Source: Emydura subglobosa (taxonomy: Eukaryota; Chordata; Testudines; Chelidae). From it: DNA of 64,000 nucleotides. Under the pieces are notes generated by a model that was given only the letters and a program-made list of their open reading frames with translations, did no database searches and was not told where the DNA came from. The translations under genes and the position numbers were made by a program. Shown one piece after another: positions 35,101-46,182 of the stretch (position 1 is its first letter; each line of letters starts with the position of its first letter). Location: positions 952,182-1,016,181 of the forward strand of contig ML679995.1 in NCBI GenBank assembly GCA_007922225.1, read 5' to 3'.

Positions 35101-37503
35101 TCTAGGGGGACGTATCAAGGAGAGAGGGTGAAATAAAGACGGGATATTCAGGCGCAGCAGTGGGCAGCACCTCCTGCTGGCAAAGCCGCCCTGCACAGCC
35201 GGCTCCGGGGAAGGGCAGGGGGCTCCCTGCCCCATTAGCCTGGACAAAGCCCTGGAGGACACGGGACGACCTGCCCCAGCCAGAGGGGACAATCGGGCGT
35301 TTGCCTCCGTTGCTGCAAATCCCCCGTGCCACCGTTCATGAGCCCGATGTCGTTATCCCTGCTCCAGTTACCCCACTGGCCTCCCTGCCCTCCGATCCCA
35401 AGGGACAGGACAGCCCTGGGGGCTCGTCTGGGCCCCCTGGGCCAGGCTGAAGGGCTGGGGAGAGGCCCTGGGGCTCTGACAGCAGGAGCTGGAAGGGAGT
35501 GTGAGGCAGGGCCTTACCTTCTCCCTCGTCCTCCGTCCCCCTCCGCCAAAGCCTGCTGCCCGGAAGAACCTGCTGGAGCCAAGGAAGCGGTAGAGTGACG
35601 TGGTGTCCGGAACGAGACCTCCCGACTCCAGCCCATCCCAGCCAGGTGCCAGGATGCCCGCGCTTCCCTCCTCCTCCTGCAGCTGGGGGACTCCAGGCTC
35701 CTCCGACCACCCCCATTGGAACATCTCTGGCCCCCCACCCGAGTGTCAGCGGAACAGCCCTGGGTCCTTCCCCCACCATCGGGGCGTCTCCGAGCCAGCG
35801 TGGCAGCTGGGCACTGCGAGATAGGCCAGGCTGCCCCCACACCCTCTGCAGCTGCGCCCCGCCGGACCCAGCACACCCCGAGCGTCTGGGATGTGCCGCT
35901 TCCCCCCGTGCCCACGCACGGGCTACGTCTGCCCTTGGAGCAGGCAGCGCGATTCCAGCTCGCGCAGGCAGACGCGCGCTAGGTCCCATCTAGCCGGCAC
36001 GGCCACACTAGAGGTGGCTCTGCGGTGCTGGCACGCACAGCAGCAGCACAGGCTGGACCCCGTGGGCACGGACTGGGGCAGCTAGCCTGGGCCACTGCTG
36101 GCTGCTGCTCAGGCTACCACGGCTGCACTGCTGTTTGCAGCTTGCCAGCTCGGTGCGCGCTCGTGCGAGTATGCCATACAAACCAGGAATTGCCCCTAGC
36201 GCTCAGTGCAGGGGCAGCCACCGAGAGCCAGCCAGGGGAATTTGCACCTTTCTGCTGCCTCCCAGCCAGGTAACCTGGGCTTCCCTCTCCAGCCACGTGC
36301 CAAGGGGTCCCTGGCTCGCCCCTGGCCCTCACCCACCCCATACACCAGGGAACACAGGCTGGGGGATGCCCCGGGCTCCCCGTTCTATGGGCTGGGCATT
36401 GGGCTGCCCCGGCATTGCTCAGCCTCCTGAATTCCAGGCTGCCCCGTCCTGGGACCAGCCCAGCTGCAGATTGGAGACTGTTCCAGAAGCTGAGGCCGTA
36501 GGAGCTGCTGCTTGACCTCTGGGGCTGAGGGGGACCCTGAACCCTGAGCCCAGGAGGCCCAAGAAGAGCCGTGTGCTGGGACGTTGACTCTGAGGTGAGG
36601 CTGGCTGGTCCATCCCAGGCCCTGGGTGACAAACACAGACACGGCAGCCGGCTGGGCACCCTGCCCTGAGCCGAAACGGCATCATCCCCCCGGTAACCCT
36701 GAGGGAAGGTTGCAGGCTGCTCCTTCGCTGTCCGTCTGCCCCGGGTCTGACTACTGCTAGGGGTTTCTGCCCCTGGGGTTATGGGTCTTGTGGAGGCCAG
36801 GCCCCCTAACTCTTAGCCAGGGTGTTTCTTGCCCTGGCAGGCCCCCACCCTGCATTTGGGCTTGGCCTCCCCCGCTCTCCCTGTCCCCACTGGTTCCAGG
36901 ACTCTGCCAGCTGAGCCAGGTGCCCATCTGACCACGGCAACCGGCTGTTCAAAGAACTGCCCGGGCCGTCTCCCCTTCTCCTCCCCGGGCCTGCCCTCCC
37001 CGCTGGCTGGCCGTCTGCCCGTCTGAGAGGCCAGGGCCCCGGTGCCGCGTGCAGCTTGGGGAGGGTTTGTTGATCACAGCCCAGCTGGCAAGTCAGGCAA
37101 AGGGGTGCTGGGGACGGAGGGAAACCTTGAGACCACGAAGGAGAACCCTGGCGTTTCTAGCACTAGCCGTGGGGGGCAGTGAGCAACGGCCAGCGAATGG
37201 AGCCACGAGCTGTGTCTGGGGCCGTGTCTCTCTCTGTGGACGTGCCACGCCAGATCGACAGCCCTGATCCCAACAGGGGGCCGCAGGATAACTCCCCCCC
37301 ACCCCCCCGCCATGAGGCAGTGTCCAGGCAGGCTGCAGCGGGGTTCATGCTCCTACCATCCTGCTTCTCCTGGAGAAGCTGTGCTGAGCCATCACGGCGA
37401 CCCAGATGAGCAGGGCCGGAATGAGGCAGGCGTACAGCAGGCAGCAGCCGTCCCAGCGGGCACAGAACCAGCTCTGCGCCAGCTCCATGCTCACGCCCAG
37501 CAT
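26137..37503 (-). CDS. SPATA31F (FAM205)-like giant repeat protein, three exons
   Basis: SPATA31-family protein; the family is testis-associated, molecular role unclear. Exons with correct splice sites and phases: 37357-37503, 35518-35569, 26137-34397, giving about 2819 codons. Exon 1 starts MLGVSMELAQ (a second ATG at 37486-37488 is possible) and has one membrane segment, LLYACLIPALLIWVAVMA. Exon 2 is 52 bp. Exon 3 begins with the family's small cysteine motif LLCDDAGCTLCKEVARQ. It then carries six paired modules of the type HVxxKRLQHxWGLPxxVQRSL / RWGLPRRIQESLR, interleaved with five C-D modules ending in RHKHLxxLWGLPTLY. About 900 low-complexity residues follow, with a conserved-looking end (VIGLILEKKLGLRHGLYTW). 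The layout (membrane exon, tiny exon, huge last exon) fits mammalian FAM205/SPATA31F. Intron 2 contains a hAT element at 34606-35099. An open frame this long in GC-rich DNA argues for selection. Orthology to one named gene is not settled. Confidence 0.85.
29025..33640 (-). repeat. Coding tandem repeat: 5.5 super-units of about 820-990 bp
   Basis: Inside the SPATA31F-like exon, A modules centre near 33580, 32745, 31890, 31070, 30265 and 29270. B modules centre near 33380, 32560, 31700, 30900, 30070 and 29080. C modules centre near 33140, 32290, 31470, 30655 and 29775. D modules centre near 32940, 32085, 31265, 30460 and 29575. The order A-B-C-D is kept throughout, ending with an extra A-B. All four share the pattern of a charged helix, Trp-Gly-Leu-Pro or a variant, and a second helix. 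The super-unit is therefore itself built from a duplicated ~45-60-residue module. Divergence between copies shows the expansion is old. Confidence 0.88.
34606..35099. mobile_element. hAT-type non-autonomous transposon (494 bp)
   Basis: The ends CAGTGGTTTCCAACCT and its partner CAGTGGTTCCCAACCT (reverse strand) match at 15 of 16 positions. The flanks are gtctaggg (34598-34605) and ctctaggg (35100-35107), an 8-bp target duplication with one mismatch. No transposase is encoded. It lies in intron 2 of the SPATA31F-like gene. Confidence 0.88.
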
Positions 37504-38335
37504 GTCGGGGACGGCGATCTGGACGAGCACCGGGCCGAGGCCCTGCGCTGCCTGCTGCTGCCGTGGCTGGATCTCTGCTGAGGGACGCCTCCAACGTGCA
37601 TCACAAAGGACCAGAACCAGCCGGGGCCCGACATCACAAAGGAACTGATCGGGGCCCATCAGCCCCGCCCCTCGGCTCCCTGCAGCCCCTCTCCTGGACC
37701 CTGCTCAGCCCTTCCCCTGGGCAGAGTCACTGTCCCACTGCAGCTCAGCTCTGTCCTGCTCTCTGCCTGGGCAGAGCTCCCTCAGCTGAGCCCCCCCCAG
37801 CCGCCGGGCTTGGGACCCACCCACGCGACCAGCCGCCACAGTCCAGGCGTGTCCCCTGCTCTGGGGTCCCGGGGCACATTCTCAGGGTACAGATCTTCTG
37901 TCTAGTCCCCCTCCTAAGAGCTGCCACCCAGAGCCAACCACCCCGCCCCTGGGACCAGCACTGACCTCGTATTGTACCCACACCCTCCCCCGCACTGCAG
38001 CGAGGGGGGCTCTGGGTTAACAGTGTAACAGTTCTGGGGCAGGGGACCGGGAAAGAGGAAAGCACCCAGACTTCGATAGGTGTCTGACCACCACTGCTCC
38101 TTCAGCAGGGAGCACGAGAGACACGTAGATCTAGACAAAGCCATAGACCCACTTACATGCATTTCCCTGCCGCTGGGGAGTCTTTGGCCGTGGGCAGAGC
38201 CTGCTGAGGTGTCCAGGAGCCTTCTGCCGCTCACAGCGTCATTTCAGTAACAGGGCACGTCTCTCGTCCCGCTGGCATTCTCTTCTCCTCAGCTGGCCCT
38301 GCCGTTCCACCAGGCCCCCTGCTGCGACAGCCCGC
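37504..38335. other. 5' flank of the SPATA31F-like gene
   Basis: It presumably contains the 5' UTR and promoter of the minus-strand gene. No TATA box or CpG island stands out and no other gene was seen. Sequence related to the gene itself begins again at about 38336. Confidence 0.4.
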
Positions 38336-39900
38336 CTCTCTCCTTTTCCTGGCCATGTCTCTTCAGCAGTTGGTGGCACATATCCCAGCTGAGCTCCAAG
38401 CACCATGCATAAGAACAGCCACACATGGTCAGACCAATGGCCCATCTAGCCCAGTGTCCTGTCTTCTGACAGTGGCCAATGCCAGGCGCTTCAGAGGGAA
38501 TGAATAGAACAGGTGATCATCACAGGATCCATTCCATCAGCCGTTCCCAGCCTGTGGCAAACAGCAACCCCTGCCTATCCTGGCTAATAGCCATTGATGG
38601 ACCTGTTCTCCATGAACTTATCTAGTTCTCTTTTGAACCCAGTTATAGTCTTGGCCTTCACAACATCCTCTGGCAAAGAGTTCCACAGGTTGATGGTGTA
38701 TTGTGTAAAGAAATACTTCCTTTCGTTCGTTTTAAACCTGCTGCCTATTCATTTCATTGGGTGACCCCTAGTTCTTGTGTTATGAGAAGGGGTAAATAAC
38801 ACGTCCTTATTTACTTTCTCCTCACCAGTCATGATTTTATAGACTTTAATCACATCCCCCTTAGTCGTCTCTTTTCCAAGCTGAAAAGTCCCAGTTTTAT
38901 GAATCTCTCCTTATACGGAAGCTGTTCCATACCCCTAACCATTTTTGTTGCCCTTTTCTGTACCTTTTCCAATTCTAGTATATCTCTTTTGAGATGGGGC
39001 AACCAGATCTGCACCCAATATTCAAGATGTGGGTGTACCATGGATGTATACAGAGGCAATATGATATTTTCTGTCTTATCATCTATCCCTTCCTAATGAT
39101 TCCTAACATTCTCTTAGCTTTTTTGACTGCCGCAGCACACTGAGTGGCTCTTTCCAGAGCACTATCCACAGTGACTCCAAGGTCTCTTTCTTGAGTGGTA
39201 ACAGCTAATTTAGACCCATCATTTTATATATATAGTTGGGATTATGTTTTCCAATGTGCATTACTTTGCATTTATCAACACTGAATTTCACCTGCCATTT
39301 TGTTGCCCAGTCACCCAGTTTTGTGAGAGCCCTTTGTAACTCTTTGCAGTCTGCTTTGGACTTAACTACACTGAGTAGTTTTGTATCAGCTGCAAGTTTT
39401 GCCACCTCCCTGTTCACTCCTTTTCCCAGATCATTTATGCATCATGCAGCTCCCAGGGACCCAGCAAAGGAGTCAGCCACTTCTGTGGAGTGCATGGGTG
39501 CCCCCTGCCGAGTGATTTCCTTGGAGCCCTACTCCCTAATAACCCACTTAGAGGCCGGCTGGCCCTCCTGTCTCATGTGTCTAGACGTGTCTCTGTGGCT
39601 GGGGGTGCTGGGGGCATGAACAACCGCAGGGACTCCCACACCTTCCTGGGGACCCCCACCTCCTCTTGGCCACCCTCTGCCAAATGTGGGCTTCCAGCTC
39701 CCTCTTAGTGACCAGAGGGATGGCAGGGATCTCGCTGCTGACAGGAAGTTCCATGGCTGCTGGCCAGATGCTCACCTTGGGCGTAGAGTGTATGGGCAGG
39801 AGTGGCATGAAATGCCCCAGTGATCTCTGCATCTGCCCCACTTGTGCTGCAGCTGCTTCCTCAGGGCATGCCTCTCCAGCAGCTCCCAGTCCTTGTTCCG
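38336..39900 (-). pseudogene. SPATA31F-like pseudogene fragment split by a CR1
   Basis: 38336-38409 and 39440-39900 are colinear with 32275-32355 and 32340-32800 of the neighbouring intact exon. Clear matches are 'tttcctggccatgtctc', 'cagcagttggtg', 'gtgatttccttgg', 'gaggccggctggcc', 'gatggcagggatctcgctgc' and 'catgcctctccagcagctcc'. It covers parts of repeat modules C2, B2 and A2. Frameshifts and substitutions (for example WGLP read as WGSP) show decay. It is a partial duplication, not a processed mRNA copy, because it comes from mid-exon. Confidence 0.85.
38410..39439 (-). mobile_element. CR1 LINE, 5'-truncated 3' end
   Basis: Minus-strand translations VMHIGKHNPNYIYKM with FSVDKCK, and YTSMVHPHLEYWVQIWLPHL with KVQKRATKMV, are the C-terminal part of CR1 ORF2. 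The 3' end near 38410-38560 has the typical 'gtcagaccaatggcccatct' sequence. Flanks caccatgca (38401-38409) and catcatgca (39440-39448) look like a target duplication in the SPATA31F-like fragment. Confidence 0.85.
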
Positions 39901-40150
39901 CTTGGCATGGAGTGAAGGCTCATGCTGGGCAGGAGAGATGCCAAGGTACTCCTCATGCCTAGGAAGAGACGTGTCGTGCTGGCTGAACCTGCTCTCAGCT
40001 CCCAGGTGAGAAGAGGTAGCTCGTGCTGGCTAGAAGAGAAAGTCTGAACTAGGCCTCAGCTGTGCAGGAACGGCTCCTTCTGGCTCGATGGGAAGTTCTG
40101 CTCCTGCTCCCGGCTAGGAAGGGACAGCACAGACTGGCTGGAAGAGGAGT
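39901..40150. other. Unassigned
   Basis: Short stretch with imperfect repeats of 'tgctggctagaag' type. Nothing else was recognised. Confidence 0.35.
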
Positions 40151-41190
40151 GTAACCCTTCTGTCAGTTGGAGTTAGCAGCAACAAGGGCCGAGTTCAATA
40201 TCCAGGGGTTCCTTTCAACAATACAACACAACCCTGCTCGGGCCCTCACCCAGTAACCCGGGACAATCACACAGCACCCCTTGGGTGCCTCTCGAGGCAA
40301 TACTTCCCTCTTGCCAGCACAGAGACTGAATGTAGCTAAGAGACTTTTAATAAAAAGGGAAAAGTGACCTGGCATTAACCTGGGAAAACGCGCAAGCAGG
40401 GTTCACATGCATAAACCCCACAATATCCAGGGCAATTTCCTTTTGCCTCAGATTCTTAAATCCGGCAACAAAAAATTCCTTTAATGTGCCACTCGATTCA
40501 CAGTCCCCTACTCACAGTTGTGCTTAGTCAGGGCAGACCCAGAGTCTAGAGGGGCAGCGGCGGAGTTCACCTCCCAACCTTGGTTGGGGGCAGGAGGAAA
40601 GAAGGCACCTTGCTCGCTCCACTGTCCGGCTGCAACATTCCAGCTATCCTGTTGGCATCTCTGCCAGCTGCGCTGCTGGCCACTGGTGGCTCCGCAGGCA
40701 CCTCTGCTGGCCAGTCGGCTAGCTGCTCTGCTGCACACCATCACCTTCTGCTACCACCTGCAAAACAAAAGACTCCTCATGGAATCCTTAGGTTCCACCC
40801 AGCTCTCTGCTTCTCAGCTCTCAGTGACTGTCAGCTCTTAGTGGGTGAACCTCACGGCTGAAGCAGGCAGGAGTGCTGCCCCACAGTGACCGAGTGCAGC
40901 TCTAGTGAGCACTTCACAAAAGACTCCTCATGGAATCTTAGCTCGCTTTGTCTTTGGACAGTGGGAGGGGACGGTTAAACCATGCCTGGCGCTCTTAGGC
41001 AGAATCCGCACTTCCAGACAGGAATACCTGTCCCCACCCGCTATCCACCTTCACAGGGCTCTGGCATCAGAGCTCCCAGTTTAGCCAGTTCTCTTCAGAT
41101 AATAGCAAGTGACCCTTCAATCAGAATACGCTAAGCAGGGTTCTGCTGCCATTTGCTCATAAAATAAAGGGAACAACATTTTGTTAGCCT
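40151..41190 (-). mobile_element. Probable LTR-type element (family 2)
   Basis: The stretch begins TGTAACCC and carries ttttaataaaaag near 40346, which gives a poly(A)-type signal on either strand. Overall composition resembles an LTR and it directly abuts the family-1 LTR at 41191. No matching terminal duplication was found, so the boundary and class are tentative. A 35-bp stretch (tcacaaaagactcctcatgg region, near 40765 and 40917) occurs twice. Confidence 0.35.
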
Positions 41191-42952
41191 TGTGACACAT
41201 CCCATTTCCAGGGTAGCCACCTGAAAATGCCAAGGGCAGGGCAGGCTGTAAAAGGAGAGCAGATTCTCCCAGCACTGATGGGAGGCACTGAAGCCAGACT
41301 TCCCAACCAGCCACAAACTACGCTTCTGAATCCCCACAGAAGCCAGTATACAAATACACACAGCCCCCTTTACTGCATTTCAGTTTCTGGATCCCAAATC
41401 AGCACTAGGTCCAGTAAAGAGACCAGTTATTTAAACTCTGTGCTCTTTACTAAAAAGGTTCCCTCTGACCCCAAGGGGTCAGCCACAGTACCAATCCAAT
41501 ATAAGTTTGGATCTTACCTAAAATACCACACTGCCAGCCAATCCTTTAGTAACTAAAACTAAAGGTTTATTGTAAAAAGAAAGAAAGAAACCATGAGAGA
41601 AATGTTCAAGGGTCAAAGCAAATCAGATACATACAAATGATTGAAAGTCCATATACATCCAGTTTCTGGGAGAATTGTGGAGTTGTAGGCTTGAATAGTT
41701 CCCTCTGGTACATATCCAATACCTGGATGGGTCTAAGTCCTTCGGTTCAGTTGCAAAGTTAATAGATCCAGAGGTAGGTGTGTGTCTGCAGTTGGACAGG
41801 AACAAAGACAAAATGGTTTCTGTGGCTTGGCCTTATATACCCTCTGGCCTTGGCCATGCTGTCTTGTGGAATGTTACAAGAACTAAAATGGAGTCCATAG
41901 TCACATGGGCCAATCCTGGTAACTCTTCAGGTCTGCCTCTAGTTTCTTCCTGGGCCCTTTGCTTCTGTAAAGGTTTTGATGGGCCATTATGTGCTCCGCC
42001 AAGATGGAGAGTTCGTAATTTGAGATCTCAGTGGCAAGAAAGGAGCAGCCGGACGAGGAAGTGCCCACACAAGCAGATTATTCAAGCAGCACTTTAAGCT
42101 TTGAGAGTTACAAGTCTTAAACTATTGCAAGCTGTTTACAGTTAGGAATTAGGCGCTTACCACAAAGAGGATGGGGAGGCCCATTTTCCACCCTAATAAG
42201 CGAGTTGCAACCAGGGAGCCGACCAACCAGGGAGCCGACCAACCCGGGGCATCTGCTAGTACCTTCACGGATTCACGGACAGCCTCAGGCAGGGTGGTGC
42301 CCGGGGAGGTCCCTAATATACCCCTTCCCCTAATTCTAGCAATAAGCTTATTGGTTACATCTCAATCCCTTTGGGGATTGGGCCTTAACACTTGTTTTTT
42401 GTTATTTTATTGGCAGTTAGCTAGGGGCCAATTCGCACTAAGCTGACGTTAGTTGTTTATTGCTAAAGCTGACCTTTAGCACTGGTTTTGTGGTCAGCCT
42501 ACTTTTATTTTTATGCCAAGGGTATTTGCAGGCCCAGGAGGTAGTTTCTTTTAGGGACTTTTCAGAGGGTATTTTCAAGCCTGGCCCTTGAGAGGCCTAC
42601 CGTTGCTTATAAAGACTGCAACTGATTTTAGGGCCTCGTCTTGCCATGCTAAGCTGTTTGTGCATTACAATACTTTTGCATGCCCTACACATTAAGCGGG
42701 CAATTGTCCTGCCACCTCTCTGTCTGGGGTGTGTCTTATACAGCATAGTTTGAAACACAGGTACATCAAATATATCTATAACTTCCATTGCACATATCAC
42801 ACATGAACAGAAGTATCATCATCTGACTTAGCACATTATAACCTGTCTAACGGCACCTGACATGGCATATCTCACATGAATTATTATGATTTTAACACAC
42901 TGATGTTACCCAATATGACAAATGTTCTCCCCCTCATCTACCCAGCATGACA
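41191..42952 (-). mobile_element. LTR family 1, copy 2, with an internal insertion
   Basis: It begins TGTGACACATCCC and ends ATGACA, flanked by agcct (41186-41190) and accct (42953-42957), a 4-of-5 target duplication. It is colinear with 15025-16195 except for about 700 extra bases between roughly 41990 and 42715 that the other copies lack. The insert contains a perfect 16-bp direct repeat ('accagggagccgacca' at 42213 and 42229). The element keeps the AATAAA and TATA landmarks on the minus strand. Confidence 0.8.
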
Positions 42953-43879
42953 ACCCTGCATTTACACTATAGTGATTTGTAACCCAGCACCAGCCAAGCA
43001 GTCCCATCGCGCTGAGCACCTCAGCAGGGTGGGTGTGCTCAGCCAAATACCAGCTCGGCAGGGGAGAGTCCATTCAGCCCCCGCTCACACTAAACCATTT
43101 TGGATAAACAAAATACAACTGGCAGCATAAGCTTTAGACACACTTAAAGTAACATATCATGGTCTATGGCATGAGAACAAACAGTAATTGAGGATGTAAA
43201 GAAATTGTTACTGAGATTGAAAGCCAGCATTGGCCAAGCTTATTAAATGTAGGGCTGCTGCTGACATGCCTAGTGACAGTGAATATTTGGTATGTTAATT
43301 CCCCTCATTGTGAAATTTGGGTGTTAAGTCCAATAAATGGAGAAATCGTTCAGGGCTGTCCTGTAATTAATATTGGATGAGAATGGGATTCTACATCGAG
43401 GGATCTCAATAGAGAATGGGACTGGGCCATTAAGCAGCCTAACTTCACAATCATGTGTGTCGCTGGATGTAGACAGACACGATTGGGATATGACGGCATA
43501 CTAAAAATCCAAAGTGTAATGCTATACACGGGGAATGTAATTTACTTCTGACACCAGGAGGGGATGAAAACATCTAGCAGATCTCCCTGGGAGGAGAAGA
43601 GGCCGGTCTCCAGCCTGAGTGTCCCTGTCTGAGAGGGTAGATGAAGAAGCACTACTGTCTTACCACTGGAGGAGAGCATGTGAGTTAGATGTTGCTAAAA
43701 GGCAGTTTGTCTGAGACTGCATGTGGCAGCGATGAAACAGAGGGCGAAGAATTAAATGATGCCTGCAGCTTTTTTGGCTTTGGAGTAAATAAAATGGCAC
43801 CTCATAAACCACAAATCTCTGCTAGTTCCAATCATAAGCAGCTTAACGAGCCCATTTATTTCCTCCCCCCCTTTTGCAG
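42953..43879. other. Unassigned AT-rich sequence before the FGFR-like exon
   Basis: No repeat family or gene was recognised. The last ~20 bases form a pyrimidine tract and AG acceptor, so the part near 43800-43879 is probably former intron of the duplicated kinase gene. Confidence 0.4.
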
Positions 43880-44001
43880 TGCATTCATCGAGACTTGGCA
43901 GCCAGGAACGTACTAGTCACGAAGACAATGTGATGAAAATAGCCAATTTTAGCCTCGCCAGAGACGTTCACAACATCTACTATTACAAGGAAACAACCAA
44001 T
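43880..44001 (+). pseudogene. Orphan FGFR-type kinase exon (FGFR3-like), frameshifted
   Basis: The exon is flanked by an intact acceptor (pyrimidine tract, AG at 43878-43879) and donor (GT at 44002). It reads [14 protein letters not shown], loses one base, then continues in another frame as [15 protein letters not shown] and [11 protein letters not shown]. This is the catalytic-loop to activation-loop exon of FGF receptors. The residues DVHN point to FGFR3. Length is 122 nt against the 123 nt needed for the 41 codons. DFG is changed to NFS. No neighbouring kinase exons were found within the window, so this is a partial genomic duplication, not a gene or a retrocopy. Confidence 0.85.
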
Positions 44002-44294
44002 GTGAGTACTGTGCTGCCCAGTGTGGGCATGGAGTGCCCAGTGGCGGAAGATTCAGCAGCAAATGTCCCTGGTCCACACCTTCCTTTTAAACAGATTCCT
44101 GCACTGAGAAGAACACTTTGGCCCTGATCCAGCAACTGGTAGAAGACAGGCAGGCCCTGTACCCACAAGGAGCCCCCTTGAGATCAGTGCAGTGCTGACA
44201 CAGCAGCGCACCCATGCACTGTCAATTGCAGGATTGGTGCCTTCATGGCATTTTTTTACTGACAGAAATTTCTGGTATCGATGGTATCCATGTC
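44002..44294. other. Possible residual kinase intron, otherwise unassigned
   Basis: It follows the donor site of the FGFR-like exon and precedes CR1 sequence. Nothing else was recognised. Confidence 0.35.
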
Positions 44295-44519
44295 ATTAAG
44301 GTGGAATCTACACATCATGAGCTTTGGCAAACTTTATAAGTGAGCTCTCTGTGCCGTTATCCAAATCACGTATGAAGATATTGAATAGAAATGGATCCAG
44401 GGCAAATCCCTGCAGGACCCCACTTGATATACCCTTCCAGCTTGATTGTGAATCATTGATCCTCTCTGTATGTTTTTTCAACCAGTTGTACACCCACATT
44501 ACGGTAGGTTCATCTAGGC

Positions 44520-45675
44520 CATAGTTTCTCAACCTGTGGTACGGGTACACGAGACACAGGCAGGGGGTACCCAGGGAAAAACAGAGTGAAGCGGAGGCGG
44601 GCGGCAGCTGCCGACTTCTGGGGAAGCTGGGTGGCAACAGTTTGTTTCCCACCCAGTCCCAGCTCCCAGCTGGGAGGCAGGCGGCAGCCGCCACAGTCCT
44701 GGGAAGCCAGGCTGCAGTCACCCACTTCCCGCCCTGTCACAGCTGGGAGGCAGACAGCAGCCGCTGGATTTTGGGGAAGGCGCGCGGCAGACCCCCGCTT
44801 CCCGCCTGGTCGCAGCTTCCACCCAGGAAGTGAGCGGCAGCCCCCAGCTTCCCTCCCAGTCACAGCTCCCAGCTGAGAGGCAGCAGCCACCGGCTCTTGG
44901 GGGAGGCAGGCAGCAGCCCCCCGCTTCCCACCGGGTCTCAGCTCCCAAGGGGGAGTCCAGTGGCAGCCTCCTGTGTCTCGCAAGCTGGGCTTGCAGTTGG
45001 GTGGCAGCCGCCCGTGCCCCAGCTCCAAGCCAAGGGAAAGCCTCCAGCGCCTTGGCATGAAGACGGGCAGTAGTCACCTGCCCACATCCCTGGGTCCCAG
45101 CCAACGTGGAAGCCTCCTCTGCCCCAGCTCGGATTGGGTGGGAGTTGCCCACCTCCTGGGCTGGCAGCCAGGTGGCAGCCGCCTGCAACTTGCCCAGGTG
45201 GCAGCTCCCATCCCTGGCTCAAAGCCCAGTGCCCAGAAAACGTATCAATTTCACTGCTGTAGCTGAGCAGTGAAATTGACAACTATGACAGCCCCAGATT
45301 TCACCAGTTACCCTCTTTTCCTGTCTCTCTCTCTCTCACCCCTTCCTCCTCTCAAATCTATGCCAAAATATTTGGCGCGGTGCTTTATATTCCCCAGCAT
45401 TGGCGTGCCGCTCAAAGCCTCTTAGCTATGGCCAACATCACCTCTAGGCCAGGTACATACTTGAGTTATGCAGGCCTGGTGTAAAGGTGGTAACCCAGCC
45501 CACACTAGATCTGACATGTGTCATATCACGGCCATATATACTCAGCCCTTCTTCCAACACAGGGCTCACATTAGTCTGTAAACACAAAAGCCTGTGGAAA
45601 ATTGACTTTTGGGGTACTTATTAAAATGTTCAGAAGTTTGGGGGTACTTGTTACTTGAAAGGAAGAGAAACACTG
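44520..45675. mobile_element. hAT-type non-autonomous transposon (1156 bp) inside CR1
   Basis: The ends CATAGTTTCTCAACCT and CAGTGTTTCTCTTCCT (reverse strand) are imperfect inverted repeats. The flanks are atctaggc (44512-44519) and atctaggt (45676-45683), a 7-of-8 target duplication. CR1 coding sequence continues on both sides. The interior 44590-45200 is GC-rich and made of degenerate repeats rich in 'cccagctgggaggcagg' motifs. No transposase frame was seen. Confidence 0.85.
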
Positions 45676-46129
45676 ATCTAGGTTATATTTGTCTAGTTTG
45701 TTTACGAAAAGGTCATGTGACAGCATTAAAAGCCTTGCTAAAGTCGACATATATCACATCTACTACTTTCCCCCCATCTATATGTCTCGTTAACCAGTCA
45801 AAAAAGCAAATTAGGTTGATCTGACATGGTTTGTTCTTGACAAATCCAAGTTGACTGTTACTTATCACCTTATTTTCTTCCAGCTGTTTACAAATTGATT
45901 GTTTGATTATTTGCTGCATTATCTTTCGGGGTACCAAAGTTAAGATGACTGGTCTATAATTTCCTGGGTTTTTCTTAACCCCTTTTTACACTTAAGTACT
46001 ATATTTGCCCTTTTCTAGTCTGCTCAGATCTCTCCCGGCCTCCATGAGTTCTCATTGCTAATGGCTCAGAAATGTCTTCAGCCAGTTCCTTAAGTATTCT
46101 AGGATGTATTTCATCAGGCCCTGCTGACT

Positions 46130-46182
46130 TAGGATCATAGAAAATTAGGGTTGGAAGGGACTTCAGGAGGTCATCAAAACAT
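46130..46182. repeat. Short foreign repeat inside CR1
   Basis: 'aggatcatagaaaattaggg' followed by 'ttggaagggacttcaggagg' is a common reptile/bird repeat end. It splits otherwise contiguous CR1 sequence. Confidence 0.5.

Noticed and set aside
40151..41190. Considered as a fifth copy of LTR family 1
   Set aside because: No shared landmarks with family 1; only general LTR-like features, so kept as a separate tentative element.
42213..42244. Direct 16-bp repeat considered as a CRISPR-like or attachment site
   Set aside because: Only two adjacent units inside an LTR in a vertebrate genome; a simple local duplication explains it.
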